Assembly (NCBI GenBank): GCA_018902385.1
Contig: JABSSW010000013.1
Location: 186,001 to 250,000 of the forward strand
Direction: 5' to 3'
DNA from: Physcia stellaris
Lineage: Eukaryota; Ascomycota; Lecanoromycetes; Caliciales; Physciaceae
DNA: 64,000 bases
The first letter of the stretch is position 1, and every line of letters begins with the position of its first letter. Positions 60,001-64,000 of the stretch are shown in pieces. Made by a program: the position numbers and the translations under genes. Below the pieces are notes generated by a model. It saw only the letters and a list, made by a program, of their open reading frames with translations, ran no database searches and had not been told where the DNA came from.

Positions 60001-60604
60001 TCTTGTCTCTGCTGTAGAGATGTCAGGTCTTGACGATGCCTACGTATGTATAGACATAGATCGTTAGCAATAAGACAGGGGATTGTAACCCGGCACAGTA
60101 TCATTAGGAGTGAATAGTTCGAGTCTAATCTTCCGAAGAAAATAAGGTTACATACCTCAAATCAATCAGAATCCGTGTATCCAGCGCCTTCTGATGCGCA
60201 TCAAGCTGTCTCTGAAGCTGCTTGATATCCCCTCCCCTCCAGATCGCTTTGAACGCCTTCGAAATCGCCTGCCGCTTCTTATGATGTGGGCCAGCCACGC
60301 TGAATTCCCGCAGCTTCTTAACGAGCTGCTCTGCCGTCTCAGAGCACTGTTTAGCGACTTTCATCAAAAGGTCATCCTGCTGAGGCAGTATTTGAGCACT
60401 TCCAAGGCTACTCGGGGTGTTGCCGCCGGGGAGACCGAGACTGCGTTGCAGATTGAAGAGGTGTTTGGCGGTTTCTTCCAGGTCCTGGTATTCCGACAGA
60501 ATGCCATGATCATACAGTTCTTTGCACATGACCAAGGCTTTCGAGCCGAAGTCTACGACTTGGATGATGTTACACGTAAGGCTGAAGGCTGACAACGGAT
60601 CCAT
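57076..60604 (-). CDS. NACHT-type STAND receptor (fungal NLR-like, one-base frame break)
   Basis: Exons 60604-60156 and 60039-57076 give about 1137 aa if the frame break is allowed. The N-terminus MDPLSAFSLTCNIIQVVDFG is typical of fungal STAND N-terminal domains. The NTPase core has Walker A GKPGSGKST (with YWISG before it) and Walker B VCIFLDGLDEFDGDHDEL, followed by SSRLYRAF. A helical winged region (LPDEIEDIYARMLSQI) and an acidic variable region follow. The C-terminal frame includes VNEMLRRGANPNC, an ankyrin-like end. The reading frame changes at about 57812-57820, where the coding strand appears one G short. Such proteins act in non-self recognition and programmed cell death; the ligand is unknown. 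Confidence 0.85.
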
Positions 60605-61424
60605 TATTTCTGATGCTACACGTTTCCATACGCACGCTAATAGGCCATAAGTCGCCTTTGTTCCATTGAAGTCCGGTTATATCTGTCCAGCAGCGTTTTT
60701 GCGATGATGGATGCTCATGGTCGATTCAGCTGAAACCTGGAAGGCTGCAGAAGAAGCACACTTGGCGCAGCTGATTGACGTAGTCCTCAAGCCCGAATAG
60801 GCAGTCCAGTCTCGTACTACACGTTTTGATTTTTCGTGGCAGGTGTCTGATGGGCGACGCTCAACGGGAAGGCCCCCATAAAAGTGGCTCCTGGTTGTCC
60901 ACTTCGAAGACAGTATTCGGTCCATCGAAAGGTATTTGTCAATCTGTGTCTGATTGAAGTTATTCGACTTTGCGGAATAGATCTGCTCTCAATACCTTAC
61001 GTCGAGAAAACCTTGATTGAAATCCTTCGCGGGTTCTATCAATGGAGAACATTTCCATGTTGGAATGACCACGATTTAATCTCATGCCTTATGAAAACAC
61101 TCTAGGCTCAGATTATCACTGGATTTCGAATCGCATTAGAACCGTAGGTTAAGTGCTTTACCATGTGCTTCTGCGTAGAGAAAGTAGCAGCTTCTAGGCC
61201 GAGATTTTCTTCCTTCCCAGGCATGGTAAATAAGAAAGTCCCCATGAGTAGGATTCGTTAGCCCAACGTCTTCACACATTATTGTATACTCGCAATGTTT
61301 CTTTTCTCTAAGTTCAATCGCTTGTCCAAGGTCTTGAAAAAGGCTACCTTGGTTCTAATGCATAGACAACATCATGAGTCCATAATAAGTCACTTCGCTA
61401 GAGAGTACGGCATCAACATCACCA
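60605..61424. other. Intergenic
   Basis: About 820 bp. Frames at 60677-60925 and 60884-61105 are unsupported. Confidence 0.4.
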
Positions 61425-62796
61425 TCACCGCCCAGCGCCTCTCCCCTGCCCACCACCCATGAAGTTTCTCGCCCTAGACAGTTGTTAGTCTACTGTAAAA
61501 GTGGGTGGTCCATCAGTAAGCTTACATCTCTGCGATTGCAGGATCGTTCATCATGCTTGCCAGATCTGGCATCCCGCCTCCTCCTCCTCCACTACCACCA
61601 CCACCGCCTTGACCACCATCTGCACCCCGAGCAGCGCCACCGCCGCCTCCGCCGCCGCCAAAGCGATCTGCTAGTCCGCGGAGTTGGGGGTTGTTCATTA
61701 GACCTTGGAGAGCTTCGGGATTGCTCATGAGGTTTTGCGCCATGCTTGCGAACATAGGGTTGCTCATTATGCTGGATAGATCTGTTGAGAAATAAAGTCA
61801 GTCAAATCATCCTAGAGAAAGCACAGCAGAACGTGACATACCCGGCATGCCACCTCCGCCACCTCCTCTGCCTCCTCCCAACATCCCAGCCAGCGCTGAC
61901 AGATCTGGCATTCCGCCCGCCGGCGCACCCCCACCCCTCGCACTCTCGCCCACATCGTCATCCTCATCCTCATCCTCATCAGCCGGCTTCTCCTTCTCTT
62001 CCTTCTCAAATCTCTCCTTCGCAGTCTTGTAGCCCTTCTTCATGGCTTCACTGCCACCATTCCCTTCATACTCAATCCCCTTGCCATAAGCCTCCATGCT
62101 CCCCTTCGCATCGCCCAGCACATAGCGCGCTAAGCCCAGCCTTGACCATGCCTTCGTATAGGATGGATCTGCCGCGACAGCCATCTCAGCATCCGTACTC
62201 GCTTGCGCATGCTGATGCGAAGCGCTGTACGCGGCGGCGCGATTGGAGAGGTAGATTGGATTCAAGGGCGAGATGGCGATGGCTTTAGAGTAGGATTCTA
62301 TAGCAGCCGTATAATCCTTTCGCTGCATAGCCGCATTGCCTGCAGACTTGAAGTTCTCAGCTTCGGGAGTTGACTCAGTGGCTTTGGACTGCGAGGGTTT
62401 CGCTGAGGCACCGTCTTTGGAAGCGGAAGGTGTGCTGGGTGTGGCTTCCTTGGCGCTGCTGGGGCCGGAGGTGGAGGGTGCTGATTTTCCCTTGAGCTTC
62501 TCGTAGACGCCGTATATGGAGAGGAGGGATTGGTCGCCGATTGCGTCTTTCATGTGGGCCTTGTTGGCGGGATCGACGTGAAAGGTGTCAGCGATGCAGG
62601 ATTGTGCAATTTCAATGCTTTCTTTGTCTTCGGCGGTGATTGTGCCATCTATTCAGCAGATAGCTGGTTAGCTTTTGCGATACGGAGCAGTTTGAGTATG
62701 AAGAGATTGCTACCTACCGGTGAGTGAATTCGAGAGGAAATCAATAATTGCAAGGGCAAGTCGCTTCTTAGAGTCTAGGGGTGAGGTGGATGCCAT
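61425..62796 (-). CDS. SGT2: Small glutamine-rich TPR co-chaperone Sgt2
   Basis: Four exons (62796-62718, 62648-61842, 61781-61526, 61473-61425) join in phase to 396 aa. The N-terminal dimerisation domain starts MASTSPLDSKKRLALAIIDF and binds Get4/Get5. Three TPRs follow (ENFKSAGNAAMQRKDYTAAI, NPIYLSNRAAAYS, AWSRLGLARYVLGD). Then come an acidic stretch and Gly/Met-rich segments (LSSIMSNPMFASMAQNLMSN). The last exon adds ARNFMGGGQGRGAGR. Sgt2 receives tail-anchored proteins and hands them to Get3 in the cytosol. Long poly-Gly runs make the C-terminus larger than in yeast. The ATG at 62796 is chosen over upstream in-frame ones because MASTS begins the conserved domain. Confidence 0.93.
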
Positions 62797-63085
62797 GATG
62801 GCGATGGCTCCAGGTTGGGCGATTGATTTCCGTAGACTTTGAGTGCGATAAAGATATAAAATAGAGGAACAGAAAATAGTTAAGGTGCTGATGCTCCAGA
62901 ATAAGAGGAATTTGAGGGTTGACGTATTTGTTAGCGCCTTGAGATCCATATTCAAGTTCGTTATCTTATCGCAATCCCTGTGTCGATCTTATTATACCTT
63001 CCCACCCTGACCCAATCACAGGCAGTTCTTGTTCCTTTTCTTGCGGAGGCTTCGACTTGTGCGATTAAGTCAACACCATGGAAAG

Positions 63086-63871
63086 ATGGGTCGTGAAGAG
63101 CAGCTTGAGGAACGCGAGGTCCTTGACTCGATATTTCCTGACGAGATAACAGGTCTGGGCTGCTCCTGCCTCGCATGTGAAATTGGGGGTGACTGACGCT
63201 TTACAGACATCTCGGAGAGTTCCTACAAGGTCTCAATTCCACTAGACGTTGAACATCAAGATGAAGAAGCGGAAAAGCGTGCGTCACCAAAATTTTACTA
63301 CAGCCCACAAAATATTGACCTCTAGCTAGCATGCCTCTTCTTTACCATCTCCTATCCTCCAGACTACCCGGATGTTGCCCCTAATCTTGATCTCACACTC
63401 GAGCCCTCATCACTATCACCAGACTATCTTGATATAGCTAAAGACAAACCCCAACTCCTCGACTCTCTGAAAGGCAACATTGAGGAGAATCTTGGCATGG
63501 CCATGATCTTCACCCTGATCTCGACACTGAGGGAAAACACCGAGCAGTTGATCCTCGAACGACAACAAGCCGCTGAAGCTGTCAAAGACGAAGAAGCACA
63601 AAGGCAGGAGGAGGCAGAAAATGCAAAATTCCAGGGGGAGGCGGTGACTAGGGAAAGTTTCCTAGCATGGAGGGACAAATTTAGGGCTGAGATGGAAGAG
63701 AACCAAGTGAAGGAGGAAGCAGAAAGAGAGACAGAACTCGGAAAAAAGAAGATAAAGATGGAGGAGAAGCTGACAGGGAGACAATTGTGGGAGAAAGGTA
63801 TGGTTGGAAAGATTGATGAGGATGAAGATGAAGGGGAAGTGGATGCGATCGAGAGATTGAAGATAGGGTAG
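63086..63871 (+). CDS. RWD-domain protein, Gir2/RWDD1-like
   Basis: Three exons (63086-63152, 63207-63278, 63330-63871) join in phase to 226 aa. The RWD domain starts MGREEQLEEREVLDSIFPDE and includes the hallmark FFTISYPPDYPDVAPNL. A long charged coiled-coil region (LILERQQAAEAVKDEEAQRQ) follows, then VTRESFLAWRDKFRAEM, typical of the Gir2/RWDD1/DFRP2 group. Gir2 binds Gcn1 and the GTPase Rbg2 and modulates Gcn2 signalling on ribosomes. An earlier ATG at 63078 is out of frame. The last acceptor is the second of two adjacent TAGs, which alone keeps the frame. It diverges from SGT2 across 289 bp. Confidence 0.9.
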
Positions 63872-64000
63872 AACATGGCCATTTGAGCAAATCTCTACTG
63901 CAGGAAGTGACAAATAGCACTTGATCAGAAAGTGGTCGATGCTGGGTCTCACGTTTCAACACCTACTCTACTGCATGACAGATTACTTGATTAGTCACAT
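63872..64000. other. Right window edge
   Basis: 3' flank of the RWD gene. Nothing recognised. Confidence 0.4.

Noticed and set aside
61785-62288. 167-aa plus-strand frame rich in Pro/His/Ser
   Set aside because: Antisense shadow of the Gly-rich and TPR parts of SGT2.
1-64000. tRNA, rRNA or CRISPR features
   Set aside because: No convincing tRNA T-loop/acceptor pairing, rRNA segment or spaced repeat array was seen by eye; a tRNAscan or Infernal run would be needed to exclude short RNAs.

Overview
This window is nuclear DNA from a filamentous ascomycete (Pezizomycotina). The evidence is the many 45-110 nt GT-AG introns, protein families typical of these fungi (DMATS prenyltransferase, AflR-like Zn2Cys6 regulator, NACHT-type STAND receptor, BRE4-like transporter), and a hypermutated AT-rich transposon block of RIP type. 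Class and species cannot be fixed from the sequence. Exon structures were inferred by eye from splice signals, reading phase and family conservation.

Positions 1-21300 look like a secondary-metabolite cluster. They hold an NmrA-like NAD(P)-binding protein (minus), a group A FAD monooxygenase, a DMATS-type aromatic prenyltransferase, a cytochrome P450 and a roughly 2160-residue nonribosomal peptide synthetase. The synthetase order A-T-C-A-T-C-T is that of epidithiodioxopiperazine (GliP/SirP-type) and related diketopiperazine synthetases. The simplest reading is a prenylated, oxidised cyclic dipeptide. No sulfurising genes (GST, C-S lyase, dipeptidase, thiol oxidase) are seen in the window. A 4.5-kb AT-rich block (about 6004-10756) separates the prenyltransferase from the P450.

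Positions 22797-28383 hold a small secreted protein, a Zn2Cys6 regulator and a small I78-type inhibitor. Positions 28523-44457 are housekeeping: MON2, MMS2 (head to head with MON2), a methyltransferase, an LYR-motif protein, kynurenine formamidase, dipeptidyl peptidase III (with an apparent GC-AG intron) and a Sir2/Hst1 sirtuin. A 544-bp inverted-repeat element lies between the formamidase and the peptidase.

Positions 44581-49230 are repeat-rich: a 776-bp TA-flanked MITE, then a complete but non-autonomous Copia-like LTR element (207-bp LTRs, AAAAT target duplication) encoding only a C2H2-finger protein, then tandem repeats. Positions 49614-64000 hold a BRE4/FUSC-like membrane protein, a repeat-plus-zinc-ribbon ORF with no start codon, a NACHT STAND receptor, the co-chaperone SGT2 and an RWD protein (Gir2/RWDD1).

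Two observations stand out. First, the AT-rich block carries a RIP-like signature in which C is lost before T and C while CpG and most CpA survive; canonical RIP prefers CpA. Two pairs of unmutated and mutated repeat copies inside the window show this directly. Second, four otherwise well-conserved genes (prenyltransferase, NRPS, BRE4-like, STAND receptor) each lack one base at a short G run, which points to assembly indels or, less likely, parallel decay.
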